Part shown: piece after piece, positions 28,825 through 36,359 of the stretch
Layout: each line of letters starts with the position of its first letter
Numbering within the stretch: position 1 is the first letter of the stretch
Assembly (NCBI GenBank): GCA_937911395.1
Contig: CALDSI010000479.1
Span: 1-48,286 of the forward strand
DNA: 48,286 nucleotides
Direction of reading: 5' to 3'
DNA from: an uncultured Labrenzia sp.
Lineage (GTDB): Bacteria; Pseudomonadota; Alphaproteobacteria; Rhizobiales; Stappiaceae
The notes under the pieces: generated by a model
The model's database searches: none
Seen by the model: the letters and a program-made list of their open reading frames with translations, nothing else
Told to the model about the DNA's origin: nothing
Position numbers and translations under genes: made by a program

Positions 28825-28839
28825 TTAACGTTATTGTAA
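28825..28839. promoter_or_regulatory. CtrA-like site in the gcrA upstream region
   Basis: TTAA-N7-GTAA matches seven of eight bases of the CtrA full-site consensus TTAA-N7-TTAA. It lies about 135 bases before the gcrA start. A GANTC methylation site (GATTC, 28934-28938) lies 35 bases before the start. In Caulobacter, CtrA represses gcrA, and GANTC methylation by CcrM governs GcrA-dependent promoters, so both sites make sense here. The surrounding 28550-28972 holds both upstream regions and no gene. Confidence 0.5.
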
Positions 28840-28972
28840 CCTTTGACCAATCAGACACGACATCTCGTGCGGTGTATCAATTAGAGGCACAAGATATGCC
28901 ATAATGGACTTGCGCTTGCTTGTCCAACGACGAGATTCCGGCCAGTCACTGGCCTTGGCAAGGGGTGCGGCA

Positions 28973-29518
28973 ATGAGTTGGACGAATGAACGGGTTGAGC
29001 TTTTGAAGAAGCTCTGGGCTGATGGGTTGAGTGCAAGCCAGATCGCGGGTGAGCTTGGCGGTGTCACGCGGAACGCGGTGATCGGCAAGGTGCACCGGCT
29101 CGGTCTGTCCGGCCGCGCGAAATCCTCTTCCTCAAGCGCGAAGCCGCGCCGTCCGCGCACAACAGCCAGCACGGCGTCTCAATCGGCACCTAAACGCCCG
29201 CAAACACAGCCGCAGACCCAAGGCTCCGCAGCGCTGAAGATGGAGCCGTCACCTGCCCCTGTTGCAGAGATTGAACCGGCTGCCGAACCAATTGCTGACG
29301 TGGTTCCGATCTCCAAGCGCGCGACCATCTTGACGCTAACTGAGCGCACCTGCAAATGGCCGATCGGCGATCCGGCAACAGATGACTTTTACTTCTGCGG
29401 TCAAGTGTCCGAAGCCGGCGTTCCCTATTGCGCATATCACTGCAAAATTGCTTACCAGCCGGTGGCTGACCGCCGCCGGAGCGCCAACAACAAGACCAGT
29501 GTTGCCCAGGCTTCCTGA
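28973..29518 (+). CDS. gcrA: GcrA cell cycle regulator
   Basis: Alphaproteobacterial transcription factor that binds sigma-70 RNA polymerase and methylated GANTC promoters and drives S-phase genes. At 181 residues it matches the family. The near-invariant N-terminal DNA-binding domain is complete (SWTNERVELLKKLW; SASQIAGELGGVTRNAVIGKVHRLGLSGR). The middle is a long S/A/P/Q-rich linker (about 50-115) and the C-terminal domain contains LTERTCKWPIGDP and FCGQVSEAGVPYCAYHCKIAYQP, the sigma-factor interaction part. The ATG at 28973, preceded by AAGGGG, is chosen over the frame opening at 28904 because the family begins MSWT. It is divergent from argD. Confidence 0.97.
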   Translation: MSWTNERVELLKKLWADGLSASQIAGELGGVTRNAVIGKVHRLGLSGRAKSSSSSAKPRRPRTTASTASQSAPKRPQTQPQTQGSAALKMEPSPAPVAEIEPAAEPIADVVPISKRATILTLTERTCKWPIGDPATDDFYFCGQVSEAGVPYCAYHCKIAYQPVADRRRSANNKTSVAQAS

Positions 29519-29534
29519 TCTCGAAACACCCAAG

Positions 29535-29563
29535 AAAAAGCCCGCCGGTTTGGCGGGCTTTTT
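29535..29563. terminator. Bidirectional terminator between gcrA and phoB
   Basis: AAAAA, GCCCGCC (29540-29546), a 5-base loop, GGCGGGC (29552-29558) and TTTTT. The stem is perfect and flanked by A and T runs, so it should stop both gcrA from the left and phoB from the right. Confidence 0.92.
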
Positions 29564-29583
29564 GTTTGTCTTGAGAGTAGCGA

Positions 29584-30279
29584 TCAGGCTGCCGTGAACT
29601 GGTCGTTGAAGGCATAACCAGCACCACGCACCGTGCGGATCGGGTCCTTCGCCTTCCCCTTGTTCCGCGCCTTCCGCAGGCGGCCTACGTGAACGACGAC
29701 CGTGCGTTCATCCACATAGACATCGTGCCCCCAAACACCATCTAAGAGCTGTTCGCGAGAAAAGACCCGGCCTGGTGCGGTCATCAGGAATTCCAGAAGG
29801 CGAAACTCTGTCGGCCCCAAATGAATTTCCTTGGTGCTTCGGCGGACACGGTGTGTTTCCCGGTCAAGTTCGATGTCACCGGAACGCAGCATCGTGGACA
29901 CCACCTCCGGGCTTGCCCGCCGTAATATCGCGCGGACACGAGCCATTAACTCAGGCACAGAGAACGGTTTGACCACATAATCGTCCGCTCCGGTTGACAG
30001 GCCTCTGATGCGCTCGGCCTCCTCGCCGCGCGCCGTCAGCATGATGACCGGCAAGCGCTCGGTGTCTTCGCGTGCCCGCAAGCGCCGGCACAGTTCGATG
30101 CCCGACAATCCGGGCAACATCCAGTCGAGCAACAGGAGGTCCGGCTGGGTTTCCCGGAGACGGATTTCCGCCTCGTCACCGCGGACACAGGTCTCGACGG
30201 CGTATCCTTCAGCTTCCAGATTGTACCGCAACAGAAGGCTCAACGGTTCTTCGTCTTCGACGATGAGCACCTTCGGCAT
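29584..30279 (-). CDS. phoB: Phosphate response regulator PhoB
   Basis: OmpR-family transcription factor that, once phosphorylated by PhoR, binds Pho boxes and activates phosphate-starvation genes. The product is 231 residues from ATG at 30279. The receiver domain shows the acidic pair EDEE (about 7-10), phosphoacceptor aspartate in LLLDWMLPG (about 53) and lysine in VVKPFS. The winged-helix domain (about 130-228) ends RTVRGAGYAFNDQF. The frame extends five codons upstream, but MPKVLIVEDE is the family start and GGAG lies 9 bases before it. It is the last gene of the pst-phoU-phoB series. Confidence 0.96.
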   Translation of the reverse strand: MPKVLIVEDEEPLSLLLRYNLEAEGYAVETCVRGDEAEIRLRETQPDLLLLDWMLPGLSGIELCRRLRAREDTERLPVIMLTARGEEAERIRGLSTGADDYVVKPFSVPELMARVRAILRRASPEVVSTMLRSGDIELDRETHRVRRSTKEIHLGPTEFRLLEFLMTAPGRVFSREQLLDGVWGHDVYVDERTVVVHVGRLRKARNKGKAKDPIRTVRGAGYAFNDQFTAA

Positions 30280-30365
30280 GAATTCTCGCTCCAATTCCTT
30301 CAGCCGGCACCGAAGCGCCAGCCTACAGTTCCTGCTTCACAGCCGTTCAGGCTGGCTCTGGCAAC

Positions 30366-31061
30366 TCACACAGCGCCGGTTTCATCAACCTTGGTGCGGT
30401 CTTCCGGAAGCCGCTCGCCCGTCACCATGAAGAAGACGTTTTCGGCAATGTTGGTGGCATGATCGCCGATCCGCTCGATATTCTTCGCACAGAACAGAAG
30501 ATGCACGCAGGAGGTGATCACCCGCGGGTCTTCCATCATGTACGTCAGAAGTTCGCGGAAAAGAGATGTGTAGATCGCATCGACTTCGGCATCAGCTTCC
30601 TGGACGTGGCGCGCTGCCTCCGCATCGCGTCCGGTATAAGCATCCAGAACCTTCTTAAGCTGTCCGAGGGCCAGCTCAGTCATGTGCTCCACACCGATTG
30701 CCAGCTTCTTGCTCTGGATGTCGTTGTCGATTGCGATTGCCCGCTTGGCAACGTTCTTTGCAAGATCACCAACACGCTCCAGGTCATTGGCGATCCGGCT
30801 GGCAGCTGTGATTTCGCGCAGATCCTGCCCCATCGGCTGACGGCGCACGATCATTGCAATCAGGCCTTCCTCGACGTCCTGGTGCAGCGCGTCAAGACGA
30901 CGATCCTGATCAATCACGCGGCGCGCCAAATCGGTGTCCCCGGACACGAGGGCGGAAACGGCTTCAGCAAATGCTTTTTCCGCAAGACCGCCCATTTCAG
31001 CGATCCGGCCGGCCATGACGTTCAATTCATCATCATAAGCCGTGACTGTATGTTCAGACAT
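30366..31061 (-). CDS. phoU: Phosphate signalling protein PhoU
   Basis: Cytosolic adaptor that links the Pst transporter to PhoR and keeps the regulon off in high phosphate. At 231 residues it is two three-helix repeats: the first around 15-110 (MAGRIAEMGGLAEKAFAEAV; RQPMGQDLREITAASRIANDLERVGDLAKNVAKRAI), the second around 125-215 (DPRVITSCVHLLFCAKNIERIGDHATNIAENV). The conserved E-R-x-G-D metal-binding motif appears twice (ERVGD, ERIGD). ATG at 31061 follows GAAGGG. It lies between pstB and phoB, the usual order. Confidence 0.97.
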   Translation of the reverse strand: MSEHTVTAYDDELNVMAGRIAEMGGLAEKAFAEAVSALVSGDTDLARRVIDQDRRLDALHQDVEEGLIAMIVRRQPMGQDLREITAASRIANDLERVGDLAKNVAKRAIAIDNDIQSKKLAIGVEHMTELALGQLKKVLDAYTGRDAEAARHVQEADAEVDAIYTSLFRELLTYMMEDPRVITSCVHLLFCAKNIERIGDHATNIAENVFFMVTGERLPEDRTKVDETGAV

Positions 31062-31093
31062 CCTGTGTCCCTTCGAAAAAATGTGCGATCCGG

Positions 31094-31891
31094 TTAACCG
31101 AAGCGGCCGGTAATGTAATCCTGCGTCCGCTTGTCCACCGGGTTGGTGAAGATATCCTGTGTCGGACCTTCTTCAACCAGAATTCCCAAGTGGAAGAATG
31201 CAGTGCGCTGAGACACGCGAGCGGCCTGCTGCATGGAGTGCGTTACGATCACGATCGTGTAGTTCTCGCGCAGCTCGTCGATCAGTTCTTCAACCTTTGC
31301 GGTCGCGATCGGATCGAGAGCGGAACACGGCTCATCCATCAGGATCACTTCCGGGCTGACGGCAATCGCGCGTGCAATACACAGGCGCTGCTGCTGGCCA
31401 CCGGACATACCGGTTCCTGGTTCGTCGAGACGATCCTTGGCTTCTTCCCACAGACCCGCCTTTTGCAGGCTGGAGGCCACAATGTCATCAAGCTCAGCCC
31501 GGTTCCGGGCCAGACCGTGAATGCGCGGGCCGTAGGCAACGTTGTCGTAAATCGATTTCGGGAACGGGTTCGGCTTCTGGAACACCATTCCGACCTTGGC
31601 GCGCAGCTGCACCGGATCGACCTTCGGATCGTAGATGTCTTCGCCGTCGATCTGGATGGAGCCTTTGACCCGGCAGATATCGAGCGTGTCGTTCATGCGG
31701 TTGATGGTCCGCAAGAATGTCGACTTGCCACACCCGGACGGGCCAATGAAGGCCGTGACCGACCGCGGCTGGATTTCAATATCCACGTCCTTGATCGCGT
31801 GCGTGTCGCCGTAATAGACCTGCACTTTATTGGCTGAAATCTTGCTGTCGGTCATATCTGTCGCCTGTTCAATTTTCGGCATGTCATTCAT
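31094..31891 (-). CDS. pstB: Phosphate ABC transporter ATPase PstB
   Basis: Energises phosphate import as a homodimer on the cytoplasmic side of PstCA. It is 265 residues long with an N-terminal extension of about 15 residues. Walker A is GPSGCGKST (about 51-59), the ABC signature is MSGGQQQR (about 163-170), Walker B is [13 protein letters not shown] (about 183-195), and the switch histidine is in [12 protein letters not shown] at 31891 is preceded by GGAGG. It is 12 bases downstream of pstA. Confidence 0.98.
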   Translation of the reverse strand: MNDMPKIEQATDMTDSKISANKVQVYYGDTHAIKDVDIEIQPRSVTAFIGPSGCGKSTFLRTINRMNDTLDICRVKGSIQIDGEDIYDPKVDPVQLRAKVGMVFQKPNPFPKSIYDNVAYGPRIHGLARNRAELDDIVASSLQKAGLWEEAKDRLDEPGTGMSGGQQQRLCIARAIAVSPEVILMDEPCSALDPIATAKVEELIDELRENYTIVIVTHSMQQAARVSQRTAFFHLGILVEEGPTQDIFTNPVDKRTQDYITGRFG

Positions 31892-31903
31892 GGGTACGCC
31901 TCC

Positions 31904-33253
31904 TTACCAGCGACGCTCGAACCTGCGGCGCAGGATAATCGCGAGGATGTTCATAGACAGAAGGAAGATCAGGAGGACGATAATACCGCCCCAGGCTTTC
32001 TCGTAGAACGCGAAATCGGAACGGGCCGCCCAGGTGTAGATCTGCGCAGGCATCGCAGAGTTCGGGTCCATAAATCCGGATACGAAACCATCCGGATATC
32101 CGCGAGCCACAAAGCCGACCATCCCGATGAGAAGCAGCGGCGCTGTTTCGCCGAGAGCCTGAGCAAGCCCAATGATGGTCCCGGTCAAGATGCCCGGCAT
32201 TGCCAGCGGCAACACATGGTGGAACACGGCCTGCATTTTAGAGGCTCCAACGCCGAGGGCTGCGTCGCGGATGCTTGGCGGCACGGCCTTCAGCGAGGCG
32301 CGTGTGGAGATGATGATTGTGGGCAGCGTCATCAGTGTCAAAACAAGACCGCCAACGATCGGCGCCGATTGCGGCAAGTGCATGAACTGAATGAACACCG
32401 CAAGACCAAGAATACCGAACACGATGGACGGAACGGCTGCAAGGTTCGAGATGTTCACCTCGATCAAATCAGTGAACTTGTTCTGCGGTGCAAACTCTTC
32501 AAGATAGATGGATGCAGCCACCCCAATCGGCAGGGACAGGAACAACACCACCAGCATCATGAAGAACGATCCGACCACTGAGGCCCCGATGCCGGCCCCA
32601 CCCGGATTGTCCACGCCGGAGTCTGCCCCGGTGATGAACGGCCAGTTGAAGACCGTCTGGATAATCCCGCTCTCGACCAGCACATCGACCAGATCCAGAT
32701 CGGATTTTTGAAGGAACCGGCTGTCCGTGATGTTGTCCCGGGTCAGGCGGCCATTCATGTAACCGTCAACACGGGAGGATGCCGCCAGTTCGAACGCAAC
32801 CGGCTGACCGAGCTGGTCCGGGTTTGCCCGGTAGAATTCGCGGATGGTGCTTCCCGGTTTGCCGACGATCCGCTCAATCGCCGCAACATCGAACGGCACC
32901 TGGATGTTCTTTTGCTGAAACTGCGTGCTCATGGCTTCGGTGAAGACAACCTCATAAGCACGCGTTTTGAAGAGCTGGCTTTCAGCGTCGTCGAACTGTT
33001 CCTGGGTGACCGTAAACTCAACGGTCAGGACAGTCCGTGTAAAGGCTGGAATGCCTTCGCTGATGATTGAGTAGGCCAGGACGACCAAGAAAAACAGGCC
33101 GGCTCCGATAGCAGCAATGCCGTAAGCCTGAAAGCGTTTTTCCGATGCATTGCGTTTCTTCGTCAGCTCGTCCGTCGCATACAGTGAGCGCGGCTGTGCA
33201 GACGTTTTTTCAGGCGCTTTAGCACCGTCTGGAGAGAGAGTTGCGTCGGTCAT
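31904..33253 (-). CDS. pstA: Phosphate ABC transporter permease PstA
   Basis: Inner-membrane permease subunit, 449 residues, much longer than the roughly 290 of E. coli PstA. The first transmembrane segment (about 44-64) is followed by a periplasmic region of about 150 residues. The permease core spans about 220-445, with the coupling-helix motif DAALGVGASKMQAVFHHVLPLAMPGI. This extended N-terminal loop is known in other alphaproteobacteria. ATG at 33253 shares one base with the pstC stop, showing translational coupling. Confidence 0.95.
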   Translation of the reverse strand: MTDATLSPDGAKAPEKTSAQPRSLYATDELTKKRNASEKRFQAYGIAAIGAGLFFLVVLAYSIISEGIPAFTRTVLTVEFTVTQEQFDDAESQLFKTRAYEVVFTEAMSTQFQQKNIQVPFDVAAIERIVGKPGSTIREFYRANPDQLGQPVAFELAASSRVDGYMNGRLTRDNITDSRFLQKSDLDLVDVLVESGIIQTVFNWPFITGADSGVDNPGGAGIGASVVGSFFMMLVVLFLSLPIGVAASIYLEEFAPQNKFTDLIEVNISNLAAVPSIVFGILGLAVFIQFMHLPQSAPIVGGLVLTLMTLPTIIISTRASLKAVPPSIRDAALGVGASKMQAVFHHVLPLAMPGILTGTIIGLAQALGETAPLLLIGMVGFVARGYPDGFVSGFMDPNSAMPAQIYTWAARSDFAFYEKAWGGIIVLLIFLLSMNILAIILRRRFERRW

Positions 33254-34725
33254 CAGTCATACTGCTCCCGGTATTTGCGCACGATGTAGAGCGCGACAAT
33301 GTTCAAACCGAGCGTCACTACAAAGAGCGTCATGCCCAGCGCAAAGGCGACCAGCGCCACCGGGGATGCAAAGTCTGCATCGCCCGTCAGCTGGCTGACG
33401 ATCTTCGCTGTCACTGTTGTCATTGCATCGAAAGGATTGAGGCTGAGGCGCGCTGCAGCACCCGCACCGAGTACCACGATCATCGTTTCACCGATGGCCC
33501 GGGAGGCTGCCAGCAAGATTGCGCCAACAATACCAGGAAGGGCGGCCGGCAGAATAACCTGCTTGACGGTTTCGGACTTGGTCGCACCCAAGCCGTAAGA
33601 GCCGTCACGCATGGCTTGCGGAACTGCGTTGATGATGTCGTCAGAAAGCGAACTCACAAACGGGATCAGCATAATGCCCATAACGAGACCGGCGGTCATC
33701 ACTGCCGTACCGGACTGCATGATCCCGGCCCCGTCCGGCCCGAAGACCGATACAAGAAGCGGGCCGACTGTCAGCAGCGCGAAGAGACCGTAAACGATGG
33801 TCGGAATGCCGGCTAGGATCTCAAGAAGCGGCTTGGCGACGGCGCGCACCTTCGGTCCGGCGTACTCTGAGAGGTACACAGCAGCAAACAGGCCGATCGG
33901 GACGGCCACGGCCAGAGCGACAAACGAGATGTAGAATGTGCCCCACAAAAGCGGGATGATCCCGAGTTGTGAATTGCCGCCGCGGCCGGAGAAGGTTGGT
34001 GACCACGTCAGGCCGAAGAAGAAGTCGAATGCAGGGTAGAGCCGGAAGAACTCAACCGTGTTGACCACCAGCGAAAAGACGATCCCGGCAGTCGTCAGGA
34101 TCGCGATCGATGCGGCCGAGATCAAAAGTGCCTTGATGCCCCGTTCAACCGTATTCCTGGCGCGGAAGTCTGCCCGGGATTCGTAAAGCCCCCATGCCGC
34201 CCCGGCCAAAGCCGCAAGGATGACGACAATCGACATCATGAAATTGCCGGTGGCGTTCAGGACCCGGTACTCTTGGGCTGCCCGGAGGATCGGCTGCGTG
34301 ATCTGAGACGTGACGACCTGCCCCGCCTCTTTCAGCCGCGCTGTCACATCGTTGAAGTCGGCACGAGCATTGCGCGCGAAGTCTTCCGTAATCAGCCCTT
34401 GGGCAACGGCGTTGTCTAAACCGCGCGCAGCACGGCGCACTTCGGCGAGCACAAGCCCACGCGACGACCCTTCCGCGATCTCACTGTCCGGGATCAAACC
34501 TGAAACACTGTTGTTAACAATCAAAGGCTGCACCAGCAGCCATAGGACCAGAATGAGGAAGGCAGGAACCACCACCTTCATTGCGACGTTTGAGCCGTAA
34601 TACGAAGGAAGCGAATGGAGCTTTATCTGCTCGCCTCCTGCGCTTGCCAAAGCTCGACCACGTCCGAGTACGTACCCCACCACCGCAACGGCGAGTACGA
34701 TCAAGATGAGCCAGACCACAGGCAT
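33253..34725 (-). CDS. pstC: Phosphate ABC transporter permease PstC
   Basis: Inner-membrane permease subunit, 490 residues against about 320 in E. coli. Extra N-terminal helices (PVVWLILIVLAVAVVGYVLG; VAMKVVVPAFLILVLWLLVQ) and a soluble stretch of about 90 residues come before the core. The core begins near 190 and contains the coupling segment DGSYGLGATKSETVKQVILPAALPGI (about 380-405). The first gene after pstS, it is separated from it by a hairpin. Its start is ATG at 34725; no strong ribosome site is obvious. Confidence 0.95.
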   Translation of the reverse strand: MPVVWLILIVLAVAVVGYVLGRGRALASAGGEQIKLHSLPSYYGSNVAMKVVVPAFLILVLWLLVQPLIVNNSVSGLIPDSEIAEGSSRGLVLAEVRRAARGLDNAVAQGLITEDFARNARADFNDVTARLKEAGQVVTSQITQPILRAAQEYRVLNATGNFMMSIVVILAALAGAAWGLYESRADFRARNTVERGIKALLISAASIAILTTAGIVFSLVVNTVEFFRLYPAFDFFFGLTWSPTFSGRGGNSQLGIIPLLWGTFYISFVALAVAVPIGLFAAVYLSEYAGPKVRAVAKPLLEILAGIPTIVYGLFALLTVGPLLVSVFGPDGAGIMQSGTAVMTAGLVMGIMLIPFVSSLSDDIINAVPQAMRDGSYGLGATKSETVKQVILPAALPGIVGAILLAASRAIGETMIVVLGAGAAARLSLNPFDAMTTVTAKIVSQLTGDADFASPVALVAFALGMTLFVVTLGLNIVALYIVRKYREQYD

Positions 34726-34768
34726 CTGCTTCCCCGGATTTTATGTAAAAATTTCCAAAAAGGAGAAA

Positions 34769-34791
34769 GGGGCGGCGGAATATGCCGCCCC
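34769..34791 (-). terminator. Intercistronic hairpin between pstS and pstC
   Basis: GGGGCGGC-N7-GCCGCCCC, a perfect 8-base stem 25 bases after the pstS stop, followed on the minus strand by TTTCTCCTTTTT. It probably ends most pstS transcripts and lets a fraction continue to pstCAB, which would explain higher binding-protein levels, or it protects the pstS mRNA end. Confidence 0.75.
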
Positions 34792-34815
34792 TCATATTCG
34801 AACCTGAAGGCTCGA

Positions 34816-35853
34816 TTACTTCATGGTTTCTTCAGCTTCGATGGAAGCCTGAGTAGCAGCCAGCTCCGGATCGGAAACCAGGCCGTACTGAGCCAGCGGG
34901 CCTTGCGGGCCTGCGATTTCGTCAGCTGTGAAGAACTGAGCGTACTCTTTCAGACCCGGGATAACACCGATGTGTGCCTTCTTGACGTAGAAGAACAGCG
35001 GACGGGAAACCGGATACTCACCAGTGGAGATGGTCTCTGTGGAAGGTGCGATGTCAGACATGGTCGCAACTTTCAGCTTGTCGGTGTTGTTCTCGTAGAA
35101 CGCCAGACCGAAAACGCCAACGCCGTTCGGGTTGGAATCGATGCGAGCCAGGGTCTCTGTGTAGTCACCGTCGATATCAACGGACTTGCCGTCGGTACGA
35201 ACTGCAAGACATGCGTCTTCAGCGTCGTCTTCGGACATGCCGCCGTCCATCATCGCCTTCATGGCGCCGGACTCTTCACAGCCAACGAGGAGAACTTTCT
35301 CTTCGAAGACTTCACGGGTGCCGTGCTTGGTGCCCGGGATGAAAGCAGCGATTTCGACGTCCGGCAGGGAAGCGTCAACTTCGGACCACTTTGTGTACGG
35401 GTTGTCGACGATCGCGCCATCAACCAGGACTTTCGGAGCCAGGGCGTTGTGCCACTGAACCGGTGTGAAAGCGGTGAAAGCCGGGCCGTCTTTTTGGGAT
35501 GCAAAAACGATCCCGTCATAGCCGATGCGAACTTCCATGATGTCGGTTACGCCGTTTTCTGCGCAAGCCTTGATCTCTTTTTCGCGGATTTTCCGGGACG
35601 CGTTTGCGACGTCGATGGTGTTTTCGCCCACACCTTCACAGAAGCGCTTCAGACCAGCAGAAGAACCGCCGGACTCAACAACCGGTGTCGGGAAGTCAGT
35701 GTTTTCACCGAAAACTTCAGCCACGATAGAAGCGTAAGGAAGAACGGTTGAGGAACCGGCAACCTGAACCTGATCGCGAGCCTGAGCGGCGCCAACGAAT
35801 GCAGTGGAAGCAACGGCAAGAGCAGTTGCGCTAACGAGGGTCGTAAATTTCAC
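34816..35853 (-). CDS. pstS: Periplasmic phosphate-binding protein PstS
   Basis: Captures phosphate and delivers it to PstCA. It is 345 residues long. The signal peptide runs from VKFTTLVSATALAVASTAFVGAAQA with probable cleavage before RDQVQ. Phosphate-site motifs follow: VAGSSTVLPYA (mature residues about 5-15), SGGSSAGLKRFCEG, and GTREVFEEK. The start is GTG at 35853, preceded by AGGGAG; an upstream frame start at 35913 would place 20 extra residues before the signal peptide. A four-unit Pho box ends 83 bases upstream, so it is expected to be strongly induced by phosphate shortage. Confidence 0.97.
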   Translation of the reverse strand: MKFTTLVSATALAVASTAFVGAAQARDQVQVAGSSTVLPYASIVAEVFGENTDFPTPVVESGGSSAGLKRFCEGVGENTIDVANASRKIREKEIKACAENGVTDIMEVRIGYDGIVFASQKDGPAFTAFTPVQWHNALAPKVLVDGAIVDNPYTKWSEVDASLPDVEIAAFIPGTKHGTREVFEEKVLLVGCEESGAMKAMMDGGMSEDDAEDACLAVRTDGKSVDIDGDYTETLARIDSNPNGVGVFGLAFYENNTDKLKVATMSDIAPSTETISTGEYPVSRPLFFYVKKAHIGVIPGLKEYAQFFTADEIAGPQGPLAQYGLVSDPELAATQASIEAEETMK

Positions 35854-35935
35854 TTGACCACTCCCTTTGAATGTCAAGGTTTGCAAATCCACGCTGGACG
35901 CGATTTCGCCCAAGCGCTGCCCGGAACCTAGGGCC

Positions 35936-35979
35936 GATGGATGAGAGTTCTATGACAGATTTTTTTCAGTTTTATGACA
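35936..35979 (-). promoter_or_regulatory. Pho box upstream of pstS
   Basis: Read on the minus strand, four adjoining 11-base units TGTCATAAAAC, TGAAAAAAATC, TGTCATAGAAC and TCTCATCCATC repeat the PhoB direct-repeat pattern (CTGTCATA-type, 11-base period). The first and third are near-perfect and the second and fourth weaker. Two PhoB dimers could bind. A loose -10 box (TAGGTT) follows at the expected distance. Confidence 0.88.
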
Positions 35980-36025
35980 TTATAAGTATATGTATTTGTT
36001 GAATATTTTTAGATTTCCGGTTTCG

Positions 36026-36058
36026 TTTGTGTCATTCAGCGCTTCCGATTGACACAAA
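36026..36058. promoter_or_regulatory. Perfect 9-base inverted repeat upstream of the Pho box
   Basis: TTTGTGTCA and TGACACAAA are perfect inverted arms with 15 bases between, about 47 bases upstream of the Pho box. It could be an operator for a second regulator of pstS or a structural element. The TGTCA part resembles half of a Pho unit, but the inverted arrangement does not fit PhoB. Confidence 0.4.
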
Positions 36059-36212
36059 ATCCATGGAGTGACTGACACGCAGTAGAGAAGCTCTTAGGTC
36101 CCCTCACCTAGAACCCGCTTCTTTAGGTAGCAGAACTTGTTCCAGCACGGTTCGCGTGATTAACCGGCGAACTCGCCCCATAAGTCATTCTGACAATAAA
36201 GACTTTTGATCC

Positions 36213-36237
36213 AGCAACCGGATAAGTCGCGGTTGCT
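36213..36237. other. Stem-loop in the pstS-phoR spacer
   Basis: AGCAACCG-N9-CGGTTGCT is a perfect 8-base stem. Nearby (36266-36293) lies GGCGT, then GGGATCGATCCC, then ACGCC, a second bulged hairpin. No T run follows either. They belong to a 503-base spacer (35854-36356) without any gene that I can support. A small RNA or 5' leader is possible. Confidence 0.35.
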
Positions 36238-36316
36238 CGGCCCACAAACAGACACTAGATCAACAGGCGTTGAATCGGGATCGATCCCACGCCAAAAGCT
36301 GACCGCTTTTTAGTGG

Positions 36317-36359
36317 TAGAGCGTCTTTGGGCGTTTCAATCAAAACACCCGATGCTCTA
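36317..36359 (-). repeat. Palindromic repeat element overlapping the phoR stop codon
   Basis: On the minus strand TAGAGC at 36359-36354 pairs with GCTCTA at 36322-36317. Inside, GGGTGTTT pairs with AAACGCCC through one G-T wobble, giving a long two-part stem. The phoR stop codon TAG is the first three bases of the element. GCTCTAG-ended palindromes are frequent in Rhizobiales intergenic DNA; membership of such a family is from memory and needs a copy count. No T run follows, so termination is not assured. Confidence 0.5.

Noticed and set aside
36266-36330. tRNA-like segments (AGTGGTAGAGC and a GGGATC/GATCCC arm)
   Set aside because: No cloverleaf can be closed: the T-arm loop is too short and no matching acceptor stem is present.
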